From assembly GCA_031546815.1 (NCBI GenBank), contig JAVBJV010000009.1, positions 1 through 62,328 of the forward strand: DNA of 62,328 nucleotides. The letters run 5' to 3'. Made by a program: the position numbers and the translations under genes. Positions 24,588-32,760 of the stretch are shown in pieces. The stretch's first letter is position 1; each line of letters begins with the position of its first letter. The notes beneath the pieces are model-generated. The model had not been told where the DNA came from, made no database searches, and was given only the letters and a program-made list of their open reading frames with translations. Source of the DNA: JAVBJV01 sp031546815. GTDB taxonomy: Bacteria; Pseudomonadota; Alphaproteobacteria; Acetobacterales; Acetobacteraceae.

Positions 24588-24969
24588 CGGCTTTCCCGCA
24601 TCCGCGCATCAGACCAGTGATGCAGAGGGCTGTGATGGCCGAGAAGATGGTCCATTGCGGCATCACGAACAATGTTCCGAAGAATGTGATGTTGCAGACG
24701 ATGAACAGCGCTGTGAATGACGCATATTGCATGACGATCAACATGACAGCCGACCCGGCGCAATTGTCGCGTGCGGCATGGATCAACATGCCGCCGTTGA
24801 CGAGCATGATTGCCGTTATACCGTGCCAGATGACCGCCGAGACCGCGCGAACATCGGTCGGCAGACTGCTGGCCTGGATGACGTCGTGAATTTCCGGCCC
24901 ACCGAGAATGGCATGGATCCCCGCTGTGATGAGCGACAGAGCGCCAGCTGTGACAAACCAGGGATTCAT
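24571..24969 (-). CDS. Four-helix integral membrane protein under TetR control
   Basis: The 132-aa product starts at the ATG at 24969 (GGAG 8 nt upstream); a longer in-frame reading to 25071 would run through the operators. Four hydrophobic segments fill almost the whole protein (for example FVTAGALSLITAGIHAIL and VMLIVMQYASFTALFIVCNI), with a short basic C-terminus. No family is recognised with certainty. It is divergent from a TetR regulator, with a TTGACA/TATCAC promoter and two identical-type palindromes between the genes, so it is probably the regulator's target. Confidence 0.6.
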   Translation of the reverse strand: MNPWFVTAGALSLITAGIHAILGGPEIHDVIQASSLPTDVRAVSAVIWHGITAIMLVNGGMLIHAARDNCAGSAVMLIVMQYASFTALFIVCNITFFGTLFVMPQWTIFSAITALCITGLMRGCGKAATRPA

Positions 24970-24997
24970 TGGGGTTTTCTCCATCTTGCGATTAACT

Positions 24998-25054
24998 ATA
25001 CGGATGCGTATGGTGATAGATATAATGTCTCTGACTGTCAATACGGTGGCGTAT
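24998..25054. promoter_or_regulatory. Divergent promoter region with two TetR-type operators (ATACG-N4-CGTAT)
   Basis: Two 14-bp palindromes with the same arms lie at 24998-25011 and 25041-25054, with centres 43 bp apart (about four helical turns). The second covers the first bases of the tetR ATG at 25053. Between them is a perfect TATAAT (25021-25026) for the plus strand, and TTGACA-17 bp-TATCAC (25041-25013) for the minus strand. Binding at both sites would block both genes. Confidence 0.7.
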
Positions 25055-25625
25055 GGTGAGTGTGGATCCACGTAAGTTATTAGGCCCTGAGGACTGGTTG
25101 AAGGCTGGTTTCCGCGCGCTTGCGCAGGGTGGCCCGGCGGCGGTCAAGGTCGAGGCACTGGCCCGCGATCTTGGGGCGACGAAGGGGTCGTTCTATTGGC
25201 ATTTCAAGGACAGCGCCGCCCTGAAACAGGGGATGCTGGCCCTGTGGCAGGATCTGGCCACCCAGCAGGTGGTTGCGCGGATTGCGTCTGCGGGCGGTGC
25301 ACACCAGCAGATAGCCGCACTGGCGCAGGAGGCCGCGCAGATGCCCGACCATTCATTCGGCGGACCGCTGATCGAGGCCGCCATCCGGGACTGGGGGCGC
25401 TACGATGCCGATGTGCGTCAGTGCATCGAAACGGTCGATCGGGACCGGATGGCATTTGTGACCGGGCTGTTCGTCGCACTGGGGCTGTCGGCGGGCGAAG
25501 CCGGGCAGCGTGCGGGGCTATTGTATGCGGCCTATGTCGGCATGATGCATCTGGGCACCCTTGCTGCGGATGCTCCGGGGGGTGGGCTTGCCGCCGTTGC
25601 GGAAAGATTGCTCGCGACACTGTAA
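25053..25625 (+). CDS. TetR/AcrR-family transcriptional regulator
   Basis: This 190-aa repressor has an N-terminal helix-turn-helix (about 25-55) with ATKGSFYWHFKDSAAL, the standard TetR recognition helix, followed by an all-helical ligand-binding domain with no recognised ligand. It is divergent from the small membrane protein at 24571-24969, with twin operators in the gap; one operator overlaps this gene's own start codon, implying autorepression. The TATAAT at 25021-25026 would give a leader of only about 20 nt. Confidence 0.88.
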   Translation: MVSVDPRKLLGPEDWLKAGFRALAQGGPAAVKVEALARDLGATKGSFYWHFKDSAALKQGMLALWQDLATQQVVARIASAGGAHQQIAALAQEAAQMPDHSFGGPLIEAAIRDWGRYDADVRQCIETVDRDRMAFVTGLFVALGLSAGEAGQRAGLLYAAYVGMMHLGTLAADAPGGGLAAVAERLLATL

Positions 25626-25691
25626 TGCCGGGTGGATGTGACGGAAAAATCTATCTACCTTGGCGCACGAAGTATGTTTGAAGAGGCAGGT

Positions 25692-26456
25692 ATGCGGTCG
25701 ATCGATCTGAATGCGGATCTTGGTGAAAGCTACGGCCCCTGGACCATGGGGAATGATGCGGCGATGCTGGAACTGCTCAGCAGCGCCAACGTGGCCTGTG
25801 GCGGGCATGCCAGCGACCCCGAGACGATGTTCCTGACGCTGGGGCTGGCAAAGAAGAACAACGTGGTAGTGGGCGCGCATCCCGGTTACCCCGACAAGGA
25901 AGGCTTCGGTCGCCGCCGTCTGCCGTGCACCACAGCCGAGGTCGAACGCTTCGTCGCCGCCCAGATCGGTGCGCTGATGGGGGTTGGCGCGCTGGCGGGT
26001 GTGAAGGTGCGTTACGTGAAGGCGCATGGTGCGCTCTCGAACCTGGCGTCGGAAGAACGCGCGGTGGCTGATGCCATTGCGCGGGCCGTGCGGGCGATTG
26101 ACCGTGACCTGCCGCTGCTGGCGATTGCCGGCACGCAACTGGAAGACGCCGGACGCGGCGCGGGTCTGCCGGTATTCAGCGAGATCTTCGCCGACCGTGC
26201 CTATATGCCCAGCGGCCATCTGGTCTCGCGCAGCCGCCCTGATGCGTTGATCGAGGATGCGGATTTCGCCGCGAACCGGCTGCTGAAATTCATCGAGACC
26301 GGGCACATGCCGACGGTGGATGGCGGCAGCATCGCGCTGCCCGCGCATTCGATCTGCGTGCATGGCGACAACGTGCACGCGGTCGGGATGGCACGACAGA
26401 TCCGCAAATCGCTGGAAGCAGCGGGCGTGACCGTTCAGTCGTTCCTGCCCGCATGA
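25692..26456 (+). CDS. pxpA: 5-oxoprolinase subunit A (LamB/YcsF family)
   Basis: This 254-aa protein is the first of three subunits of the prokaryotic ATP-dependent 5-oxoprolinase, which opens the pyroglutamate ring to glutamate. IDLNADLGESYG at the start, NVACGGHASDP near residue 38, HPGYPDKEGFGRR and VRYVKAHGAL are family hallmarks with the conserved Asp, His and Lys. The ATG at 25692 follows AGAGGCAGG; earlier in-frame starts at 25632 or so add unconserved sequence. It overlaps pxpB as ATGA. Confidence 0.93.
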   Translation: MRSIDLNADLGESYGPWTMGNDAAMLELLSSANVACGGHASDPETMFLTLGLAKKNNVVVGAHPGYPDKEGFGRRRLPCTTAEVERFVAAQIGALMGVGALAGVKVRYVKAHGALSNLASEERAVADAIARAVRAIDRDLPLLAIAGTQLEDAGRGAGLPVFSEIFADRAYMPSGHLVSRSRPDALIEDADFAANRLLKFIETGHMPTVDGGSIALPAHSICVHGDNVHAVGMARQIRKSLEAAGVTVQSFLPA

Positions 26457-27118
26457 GCGCGCCCCGTCTGCGGCCGGTGGCCGATATGGGGGTGCTGGTC
26501 GAATTCGGCGACCGTATCGACGAGGCCGTGCACGCCGGTGTGCTGGCACTGGATGCTGCCGTGCAGGCGGAACCCTTTGCGGGCTTCACCGAAAGCGTGC
26601 CGGCTTTTGCGTCGGTGATGATCGGGTATGACCCGCTGCGCACCAATGTGCAGAACGTCACCGCGCATATTGAACGCCTGCTCGGGCAGATGCAGAGCGT
26701 GCAGGTGGCAGGCACAGTGCGCGAGGTGCAGGTCTGCTACGAAGCACCCTTCGCCCCCGATCTGCCCGAAGCTGCCAAACGCGCGGGGCTGAGTGAGGAT
26801 GCGTTGATCGCAGCCCACCTGTCTGGAGATTATCGGGTTTACATGTATGGGTTCGCACCCGGCTATGCGTATCTGGGCGGCGTGCCGCAGAGCATCCAAA
26901 TCCCGCGCAAGACCGAACCGGTGCGCGGACTGCCGGCCGGCAGCGTGATGATCGCCGGTGCCATGGGGCTGGTGACGACGATGGTGGCGCCGACCGGCTG
27001 GTGGGTGATCGGGCGCTCGCCCACGCAGATTTTGCGTCCGGCGGCGGAAAATCCGTTCCTGTTTGAAGTGGGGGACCGCGTGCAGTTCCGCCGTATTTCC
27101 GCGGATCAGATGTCATGA
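26453..27118 (+). CDS. pxpB: 5-oxoprolinase subunit B (KipI family)
   Basis: This 221-aa cyclophilin-like subunit carries the family stretch YMYGFAPGYAYLGG followed by PRKTEPVRGLPAGSVMIAG, with MVAPTGWWVIGRSP towards the C-terminus. In Bacillus the homologue was first named as an inhibitor of kinase KinA, but in this triplet its role is 5-oxoproline cleavage. It starts and ends with ATGA overlaps with pxpA and pxpC, giving a tightly coupled unit. Confidence 0.93.
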   Translation: MSAPRLRPVADMGVLVEFGDRIDEAVHAGVLALDAAVQAEPFAGFTESVPAFASVMIGYDPLRTNVQNVTAHIERLLGQMQSVQVAGTVREVQVCYEAPFAPDLPEAAKRAGLSEDALIAAHLSGDYRVYMYGFAPGYAYLGGVPQSIQIPRKTEPVRGLPAGSVMIAGAMGLVTTMVAPTGWWVIGRSPTQILRPAAENPFLFEVGDRVQFRRISADQMS

Positions 27119-28053
27119 GCACACAGGCGGTTTTCACACTCACCCATGCAGGCCCGCTGACCACGGTGCAGGATCGCGGGCGCTTCGGCCTGCTGCGTTA
27201 TGGCGTGACGGAATCCGGACCGATGGATCGCACCGCGTTCGCCGTCGCACAGGCCGCGCTGGGCAACCCGCCCGACGCGGTGGGGATCGAGACCACAATC
27301 GGTGGCATGTCGCTGCGGTGCGAACAGGGGGCGGTGACGCTGGCCTCGGCCGGTGGCGGGTTCCGTGTGGATGTGGATGGCAAGCCGGTCGGGGCCTGGG
27401 GAGTGTTCACGGTGCGCGAAGGGCAGACCGTGAATGTGAAGCCCGGCTTCTGGGGCAGCTGGACCTATCTGGCGTTTGCCGGACAGATGACGACGCCCAC
27501 ATGGCTGGGCAGTGCGGCCACGCATTTCATGTCGGGCTTCGGGGGCGGTGTGCTGAAGGAAGATCAGCGCATCGTGATTGAGAACGCCGAGCTTCGTGCC
27601 GAGCGCGAGCTGCCATTACCCGCTTTCTGCTACCCGAACCGGCATGTGCGCGTGGTGCTGGGTCCACAGGACCGGTATTTCGACCCCGAGACCATCGCGC
27701 GCTTTCTGTCGCAGCCTTACATGCTGAGCAACGATTACGACCGTATGGGCGTGCGCCTGAAGGGGCAGCGTCTGCCGGTGCAGGCGCTGGATATTCCGTC
27801 CGAGGCATTGTCGCGTGGTTCGGTGCAGGTGCCGGGACATGGCGACCCGATCATCCTGCTGGCCGATCATCAGCCGACGGGTGGGTATCCGAAGATTGCC
27901 ACGCTGGTCTCGGCCGACCAGGACAGTTTTGTGCAGCTACGCAGCCGCGAACATGTCAGCTTCCGTGCGGTGACGGCGGATGAAGCGGTGCTGGCAGCCC
28001 GATCAAGGCGTACGGCACTGACAGGATATCTGGACGCGTTGCAGCGCCGGTAG
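27115..28053 (+). CDS. pxpC: 5-oxoprolinase subunit C (KipA/biotin-dependent carboxyltransferase-like)
   Basis: This 312-aa protein completes the PxpABC enzyme. The start TVQDRGRFGLLRYGV and ESGPMDRTAFAVA, the middle VLGPQDRYF and the SQPYMLSNDYDRMGVRLKG segment, and LADHQPTGGYPKIATL near the end mark the AHS2 (KipA) family. It overlaps pxpB by 4 bp and is followed after 5 bp by a bidirectional terminator. Confidence 0.93.
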   Translation: MSTQAVFTLTHAGPLTTVQDRGRFGLLRYGVTESGPMDRTAFAVAQAALGNPPDAVGIETTIGGMSLRCEQGAVTLASAGGGFRVDVDGKPVGAWGVFTVREGQTVNVKPGFWGSWTYLAFAGQMTTPTWLGSAATHFMSGFGGGVLKEDQRIVIENAELRAERELPLPAFCYPNRHVRVVLGPQDRYFDPETIARFLSQPYMLSNDYDRMGVRLKGQRLPVQALDIPSEALSRGSVQVPGHGDPIILLADHQPTGGYPKIATLVSADQDSFVQLRSREHVSFRAVTADEAVLAARSRRTALTGYLDALQRR

Positions 28054-28058
28054 AAACA

Positions 28059-28087
28059 AAAACGCCCGGGGATGTCCCGGGCGTTTT
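28059..28087. terminator. Bidirectional terminator between pxpC and the cbb3 assembly genes
   Basis: A perfect 12-bp stem (28059-28070 with 28076-28087) with a 5-nt loop has A-rich and T-rich ends on both sides, so it can end transcripts from either direction. Confidence 0.85.
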
Positions 28088-28095
28088 GCTATAAT

Positions 28096-28275
28096 TCAGT
28101 GAGCTTCGTTTTCGTCGTAGCGCTTCTTGATCATGAACACGGTGAAGGCCACGCCGAAAATCACCAGGCCAACGCCAAAGATATACAGGTTGGTGTCGGT
28201 CGCCGTAGCCACAGTCAAAAGGCCCACCAGCGCAGAGATAACTGCGAGTGCAGTAAAGATAACATAGCTAGCCAT
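28096..28275 (-). CDS. Small membrane protein at the end of the ccoGHIS operon
   Basis: This 59-aa protein has two transmembrane helices (YVIFTALAVISALVGLLTVA and YIFGVGLVIFGVAFTVFMI) joined by a short polar loop and ends in a charged tail (KKRYDENEAH). The ATG at 28275 lies inside the end of ccoS (8-bp overlap) with AAAAGGA upstream, so it is translated with the cbb3 assembly genes. It is not one of the named Cco subunits. An accessory role in the oxidase is inferred from position only. Confidence 0.65.
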   Translation of the reverse strand: MASYVIFTALAVISALVGLLTVATATDTNLYIFGVGLVIFGVAFTVFMIKKRYDENEAH

Positions 28276-28450
28276 TCTGATGATCCTTTTCAGAGGTCGT
28301 TGGAGAAGGAGGAGGTGTATCGAACAGGATGCGGCTGGCAGCGCCATCCATGTCTTCGTATTGTCCGGACCGCATGGTCCAGATGAACAGAACCAGGCCG
28401 ATCAGCGCCAGCACACCGGTTACGGGGACAAGAAGCAGCAAGGCATTCAT
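28268..28450 (-). CDS. ccoS: cbb3 oxidase maturation protein CcoS
   Basis: This 60-aa protein has one transmembrane helix (LLLVPVTGVLALIGLVLFIW) and the family motif SGQYEDMDGAASRILFD, which is diagnostic of CcoS. CcoS is needed to insert heme and copper into the CcoN subunit. Its start overlaps the ccoI stop as ATGA, and its 3' end overlaps the next small gene by 8 bp. The tail after ILFD is Ser/Pro/Thr-rich. Confidence 0.92.
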   Translation of the reverse strand: MNALLLLVPVTGVLALIGLVLFIWTMRSGQYEDMDGAASRILFDTPPPSPTTSEKDHQNG

Positions 28451-30795
28451 CGGTTTGCTCCTGCGCGAAGGGAATTGCAGATCACGACAAGGCCCGAGCT
28501 GGTCATCACCAGTGCCGCCACCGGCGGGACGACCAACCCGAAGATCGCCAGCGGCACGGCGATCACGTTGTAGACCAGCGAAAGGGTGATGTTCTGCACG
28601 GCGATCTTCTGTGCCTTGCGTGCGGCGACAACCGCATCCGCCAGCACATGCAACTGCCCGGACTGTAGCACGAAATCCGACGCCGCCTGCGCCAAATCTG
28701 TGGCACCTGCCGGGCTTGCCGAGACATGTGCAGCGGCAAGGGCTGGGCCGTCGTTGATACCGTCGCCCACCATCAGCACCTTGCGGCCCTCGGCGCGCAG
28801 CACATCCAGCCGCGCGGCCTTGTCGGCCGGTGTGGCGCGTGCAGTGCGGCGGGTAATGCCAACCGCATCGGCCACGTCATCCACCGCGCTGGCGGCGTCG
28901 CCGGACAGCAATTCTGCCTCGATTCCCAGTGCGCGTAGATCGCGGATCGTCTGCGCCGCATCGTCGCGCAGCTGGTCCGAGAAGCGGAACACCACCGGCG
29001 CATAACCGGGGCGCGCCAGCACCAGCGACATGCCGGTATCGGTATCCGCCATGCCGCAGAACTGCGGGCTGCCAAGCCGGATGTCCCCGACCGACAGACC
29101 TGCGCCTGGAACTTCCTGCACACCCGGCATCACCGCAGCATCGGGTACCGCCCGCACCAGCGCGCGGGCCAGCGGATGGCGCGATGCCAGCGCGATGGAG
29201 GCGGCCAGATGTTCGTCTTCAACACTGCGCGCCGCATCGGCCAGCAGGGTGGGGTGACCGGCGGTCAGCGTGCCGGTTTTGTCGAACAGCACGTAATCGG
29301 CCTGCGCCAGACGCTCGAGCGCGGTGCTCGACGTGACCAGAATACCCTTGCGGAACAGGCTGCCCACCGTGACGATCTGCACCGACGGCACCGCAATCGC
29401 GAAGCCGCACGGGCAGGTGATGATCAGCACCGAAACGCCGATTACTAAAGCGGTCTGCCAGTGAATACCCATCCCCAGCCACCAGCCGAGGAAGGTCAGC
29501 AGCGCCAGCGCATGCACGACCGGCACATAATACCCGGCGATCCGGTCGGCGAGGGCGACGAAACGTCCGCGCGCTTCGCCCGCGCGGTCCATCATGCGTA
29601 CCATGGTGGTGAGCGAGGAATCCGCACTGGTCGACAGTGCCGTTACGCGGATCGGCGCACCGATGTTCAGCGCGCCCGCAGGCAGCACAGCATGGGCTTC
29701 GAAATTCTGTGGCAGGCTCTCGCCGGTGATGACGGCCATGTCGAGGATGGCATCGGCATTGGTGCTGGCATCGATCACCAGACGTTCACCGGTTGCCACC
29801 AGCAGCAGGTCGCCACGCTGCACGGCATCCACCGCGATCAGTCGCGCAACACCATCGGCATCGATGCGCGTTACGCTGCCCTGTTGCAGGGCCAGCAATT
29901 CGGCAGCGGCACGGCGCGCCTTACTGCGCGCAGCGCGATCCAGCACACGCCCAATCAGCAGCAGGAACAGCAGCAGCGTCGCGCCGTCGAACCAGGTATA
30001 GGCGCCGTTGCGCAACGTCTCGCTGAGGCTCATCGCACCGGTCAGCAGCACGGCGAGCGAGATGGCGGTATCCATGTTCGCACGCCCATTGCGCAGCGCG
30101 CGCCAGGCCGAGCGGTAGAACGGCATCCCCGCAATCACGATCACCGGCATGCCGAACAGCGCGGCCAACCAGTGCATCAGACTGCGTGTAGCCTCGCCCA
30201 TATCGGTGCCAGCCCACACTGCGACCGAGACCAGCATCACGTTCATCGACCCGAAGGCCGCAACACCCAGCGCCCAGACCAGCGAACGTCGCTCGGCATC
30301 GTCCCCAGCGGCGAGGCAAGCGGGAGTCCACGGCGCAACCCGGAACCCCAGCTGTGCCACACGCAGCGCGATGGCATCCGCCTGTTCCGGCGCGCCGTTC
30401 CATTCCACGCTGAGGCGGCGTGTGGTGAGTGAAACTCGCGCCTTCAGAATGGTGGGGTCGCTCGCCAATGTCTGTTCGATCAGCCAGACGCACGCGCCAC
30501 AGGTCAGGCCCAGCACCATCAGGTCCAGCGTGCATTTGCTGTTTTCCTGCTGCACGCGGGTGGAGAAACCTTGCGGCACGTCTTCGGTATGGGGACGCAG
30601 CGTGCCCTCGGCCTGGGCCGTGCGACGGGCATAGAATGTATCGAGGCCAAGGCCCGAGATCATCTCGTACGCGGCCTCGCACCCGGTGCAGCAGAAGGCT
30701 GAACCGGAATCGTTGTTCTCGGCACCGCAATGCTGGCAATGGGCGAGGGTGGAAACCCCGCCTGTCGCCGTCTGCACAGGGTGGGAGATGTTCAT
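28447..30795 (-). CDS. ccoI: Copper-transporting P1B-type ATPase CcoI/FixI
   Basis: This 782-aa ion pump supplies copper for cbb3 oxidase assembly. The N-terminus has a Cys-rich region (CQHCG and FCCTGC) and a heavy-metal domain with TCGACVWL. The membrane copper motif is CPC (ITCPCGFAIAVP), the phosphorylated Asp is in DKTGT, and the hinge motif is VGDGINDGPALAAA. Transmembrane helices flank the CPC motif. The ATG at 30795 overlaps the ccoH stop, replacing a longer reading to 30903. It lies in the order ccoG-H-I-S. Confidence 0.93.
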   Translation of the reverse strand: MNISHPVQTATGGVSTLAHCQHCGAENNDSGSAFCCTGCEAAYEMISGLGLDTFYARRTAQAEGTLRPHTEDVPQGFSTRVQQENSKCTLDLMVLGLTCGACVWLIEQTLASDPTILKARVSLTTRRLSVEWNGAPEQADAIALRVAQLGFRVAPWTPACLAAGDDAERRSLVWALGVAAFGSMNVMLVSVAVWAGTDMGEATRSLMHWLAALFGMPVIVIAGMPFYRSAWRALRNGRANMDTAISLAVLLTGAMSLSETLRNGAYTWFDGATLLLFLLLIGRVLDRAARSKARRAAAELLALQQGSVTRIDADGVARLIAVDAVQRGDLLLVATGERLVIDASTNADAILDMAVITGESLPQNFEAHAVLPAGALNIGAPIRVTALSTSADSSLTTMVRMMDRAGEARGRFVALADRIAGYYVPVVHALALLTFLGWWLGMGIHWQTALVIGVSVLIITCPCGFAIAVPSVQIVTVGSLFRKGILVTSSTALERLAQADYVLFDKTGTLTAGHPTLLADAARSVEDEHLAASIALASRHPLARALVRAVPDAAVMPGVQEVPGAGLSVGDIRLGSPQFCGMADTDTGMSLVLARPGYAPVVFRFSDQLRDDAAQTIRDLRALGIEAELLSGDAASAVDDVADAVGITRRTARATPADKAARLDVLRAEGRKVLMVGDGINDGPALAAAHVSASPAGATDLAQAASDFVLQSGQLHVLADAVVAARKAQKIAVQNITLSLVYNVIAVPLAIFGLVVPPVAALVMTSSGLVVICNSLRAGANR

Positions 30796-31268
30796 CTCAG
30801 GATCAGCCTCTGGGTTGTTTCGACCTTGCCAGCGGCGACCTGCGTGGTCAGGTGGATGTCCCACTGTCCGGGCTGCAGCGGGGCAGCCGGGGCGGCGATC
30901 CACTGCCCGGCACCGGCGGAGGTGAAGTCCAGCTGCACGCGCTCGTCATTCAGCGGGCGCGCCATCTGGCCTTCAAGCTGCGCATCGGTGGCGGGCGAGC
31001 CGTCCTTCTGCGTGATGGTCAGACGGATGCGCCCATCATCCTGCGTGACGGCGACAGACAGGCCGATTGCGTCCTGTCGGGCGGCTTCTTCCAGGACCGA
31101 GTTGTAAAGTCGACCCTGTTCATAGGCATGGTCGGTTGTCAGGCCGGGGAAGGTGGACAGCGCCTTCCAGATCAGCACGCCGTTGGTCACGAAGACCAGC
31201 ATCATGCAGCCGACATAGACGAACGGAATCCACAGCGACCGGCGCGGTGTTTCAGCGGGTTGGGCCAA
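30792..31268 (-). CDS. ccoH: cbb3 assembly protein CcoH/FixH
   Basis: This 158-aa protein starts at a TTG (31268) with AGGGGAG 8 nt upstream; the start lies inside the last codons of ccoG. One transmembrane helix (IPFVYVGCMMLVFVTNGVLI) near residues 15-36 is followed by a periplasmic beta domain with VAVTQDDGRIRLTITQKDG and, near the end, GQWDIHLTT. FixH proteins bind the maturing oxidase and help subunit assembly. Length and position between ccoG and ccoI agree. A longer ORF to 31523 is an antisense-frame extension through ccoG and is rejected. Confidence 0.88.
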   Translation of the reverse strand: MAQPAETPRRSLWIPFVYVGCMMLVFVTNGVLIWKALSTFPGLTTDHAYEQGRLYNSVLEEAARQDAIGLSVAVTQDDGRIRLTITQKDGSPATDAQLEGQMARPLNDERVQLDFTSAGAGQWIAAPAAPLQPGQWDIHLTTQVAAGKVETTQRLILR

Positions 31269-32751
31269 TGAAGACGCTCCCCTGAGTGATGACGGAATGT
31301 CCGTCTGCATCCTGCAGATGGAACTGGATACTGGTAGTGCCGGGCGGCACCTGTCCGGCCGGAACCGACAACAGGACGCGCCAGGTTTCGATATGGTCGG
31401 CCTGCGAGGGAAGGTGGATTTTCCCGGCAGCATCCGCATCCAGCCCGATGACCGACATTTCGGTCTGCGGCAGACCGGTGACGACCAGCGTATAGGTGCT
31501 TGCCGTGCGGGTGCGGTTTTCAACTTTCACCGTGAAGTTGTTGCGCACCCCGCCATCGGCAAGCTGCACAAACACCGGCGCACGGTCGCGGATGATTGTC
31601 ATGTTCTGGGTCGAGCGCATCTCGAACGCAATCAGCATCAGCACAGACACGGCGGTCAGCAGTCCCGCATACAGCGCGGTGCGCGGGCGGATCCAATGCG
31701 GGATGTGGCGCACGGCATCGCCCGTCGGAACGCGATCCGGCCCGATGGACATCGCCTTGGTGGCGTCCTCGGATGCGGTCAGGTTGTTCAGCGTCTCGAA
31801 CGCGATCAGCCCCTGCGGACGGCCGACCTTGTCCATGATGTTGTTACACGCATCGATGCACAGACCGCAGCCGATGCATTCCAGCTGAATGCCGTCGCGG
31901 ATATCGATGCCGGTCGGGCATACGTTCACGCACTGCATGCAGTTGATGCAGTCGCCGTGGCCATCCCAGGTGGCATTCGCCTTGTGCGAGCCACGCGGTT
32001 CACCGCGCCAGGCGCGATAGGTGACGACGTAGGTCTGTTCGTCCAGCATGGCTGCCTGAAAGCGTGGCCACGGGCACATATAGGTGCAGACCTGTTCGCG
32101 CGCCCAGCCGGCCAGCAGATAGGTGCTGGCGGTGAACAGCAGGAAGAACAGATACGTCGCAGCGCTGGCCTGCCCCGTGAACATGGTACGGGCAAGGGTA
32201 GGGGCGTCGACGAAATACGCGATCCACGCACCGCCCGTCGCGGCCGAGATCAGAATCCAGACGGCGTGGGTTGCGGTTTTCTTGACGATCCGGTCTGTCG
32301 TCCAAGGTCCGCGATCGAGGCGCATGCGCGCGTTGCGATCACCCTGGATCAGCCGTTCGACCCACATGAAAAGATCGGTCCAGACGGTCTGCGGGCAGGC
32401 AAAACCGCACCAGATGCGCCCGAACAGAGACGTTGCCGCGAAAAGCCCAACTGCCCCCAGCACCAGAAGGCCTGTGAGGAAGTAGATCTCCTGCGGGTAG
32501 ATCTCGATGTGAAACAGATAGGCGCGGGCACCGGCGATATCCATCAGGATCGCCTGGTCCGGCACGCCGGGGCCACGGTTCCAGCGGAACCAGGGCACGA
32601 TGTAATAAAGCGCAAGACAGGCGATCAGAACCGCCCATTTGACAGTGCGCACCAGCCCTTTGACCTGCGCCGGGTAGACGCGGACCCTTGAGGCATAAAG
32701 GGAGGCCGACTGTGTGTCGGCCTCCGCTGGTTTGTTGGTCACGGTGTTCAT
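31252..32751 (-). CDS. ccoG: Iron-sulfur membrane protein CcoG/FixG (RdxA)
   Basis: This 499-aa membrane protein has several N-terminal helices, two ferredoxin-type Cys clusters (CINCMQCVNVCP and CIGCGLCIDACN) in its middle, and a periplasmic Ig-like C-terminal domain. RdxA/CcoG proteins reduce copper for cbb3 assembly. The CPQTVWTDLFMWVER stretch is characteristic. It begins 9 bp after ccoP and overlaps the ccoH start. Together with ccoNOQP it forms one minus-strand transcription unit. Confidence 0.94.
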   Translation of the reverse strand: MNTVTNKPAEADTQSASLYASRVRVYPAQVKGLVRTVKWAVLIACLALYYIVPWFRWNRGPGVPDQAILMDIAGARAYLFHIEIYPQEIYFLTGLLVLGAVGLFAATSLFGRIWCGFACPQTVWTDLFMWVERLIQGDRNARMRLDRGPWTTDRIVKKTATHAVWILISAATGGAWIAYFVDAPTLARTMFTGQASAATYLFFLLFTASTYLLAGWAREQVCTYMCPWPRFQAAMLDEQTYVVTYRAWRGEPRGSHKANATWDGHGDCINCMQCVNVCPTGIDIRDGIQLECIGCGLCIDACNNIMDKVGRPQGLIAFETLNNLTASEDATKAMSIGPDRVPTGDAVRHIPHWIRPRTALYAGLLTAVSVLMLIAFEMRSTQNMTIIRDRAPVFVQLADGGVRNNFTVKVENRTRTASTYTLVVTGLPQTEMSVIGLDADAAGKIHLPSQADHIETWRVLLSVPAGQVPPGTTSIQFHLQDADGHSVITQGSVFIGPTR

Positions 32752-32760
32752 GAGATCAGC

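Noticed and set aside
31297..32691. A 464-aa plus-strand frame opposite ccoG
   Set aside because: Shadow of high-GC coding sequence; the ccoG product is complete and has its Fe-S motifs.
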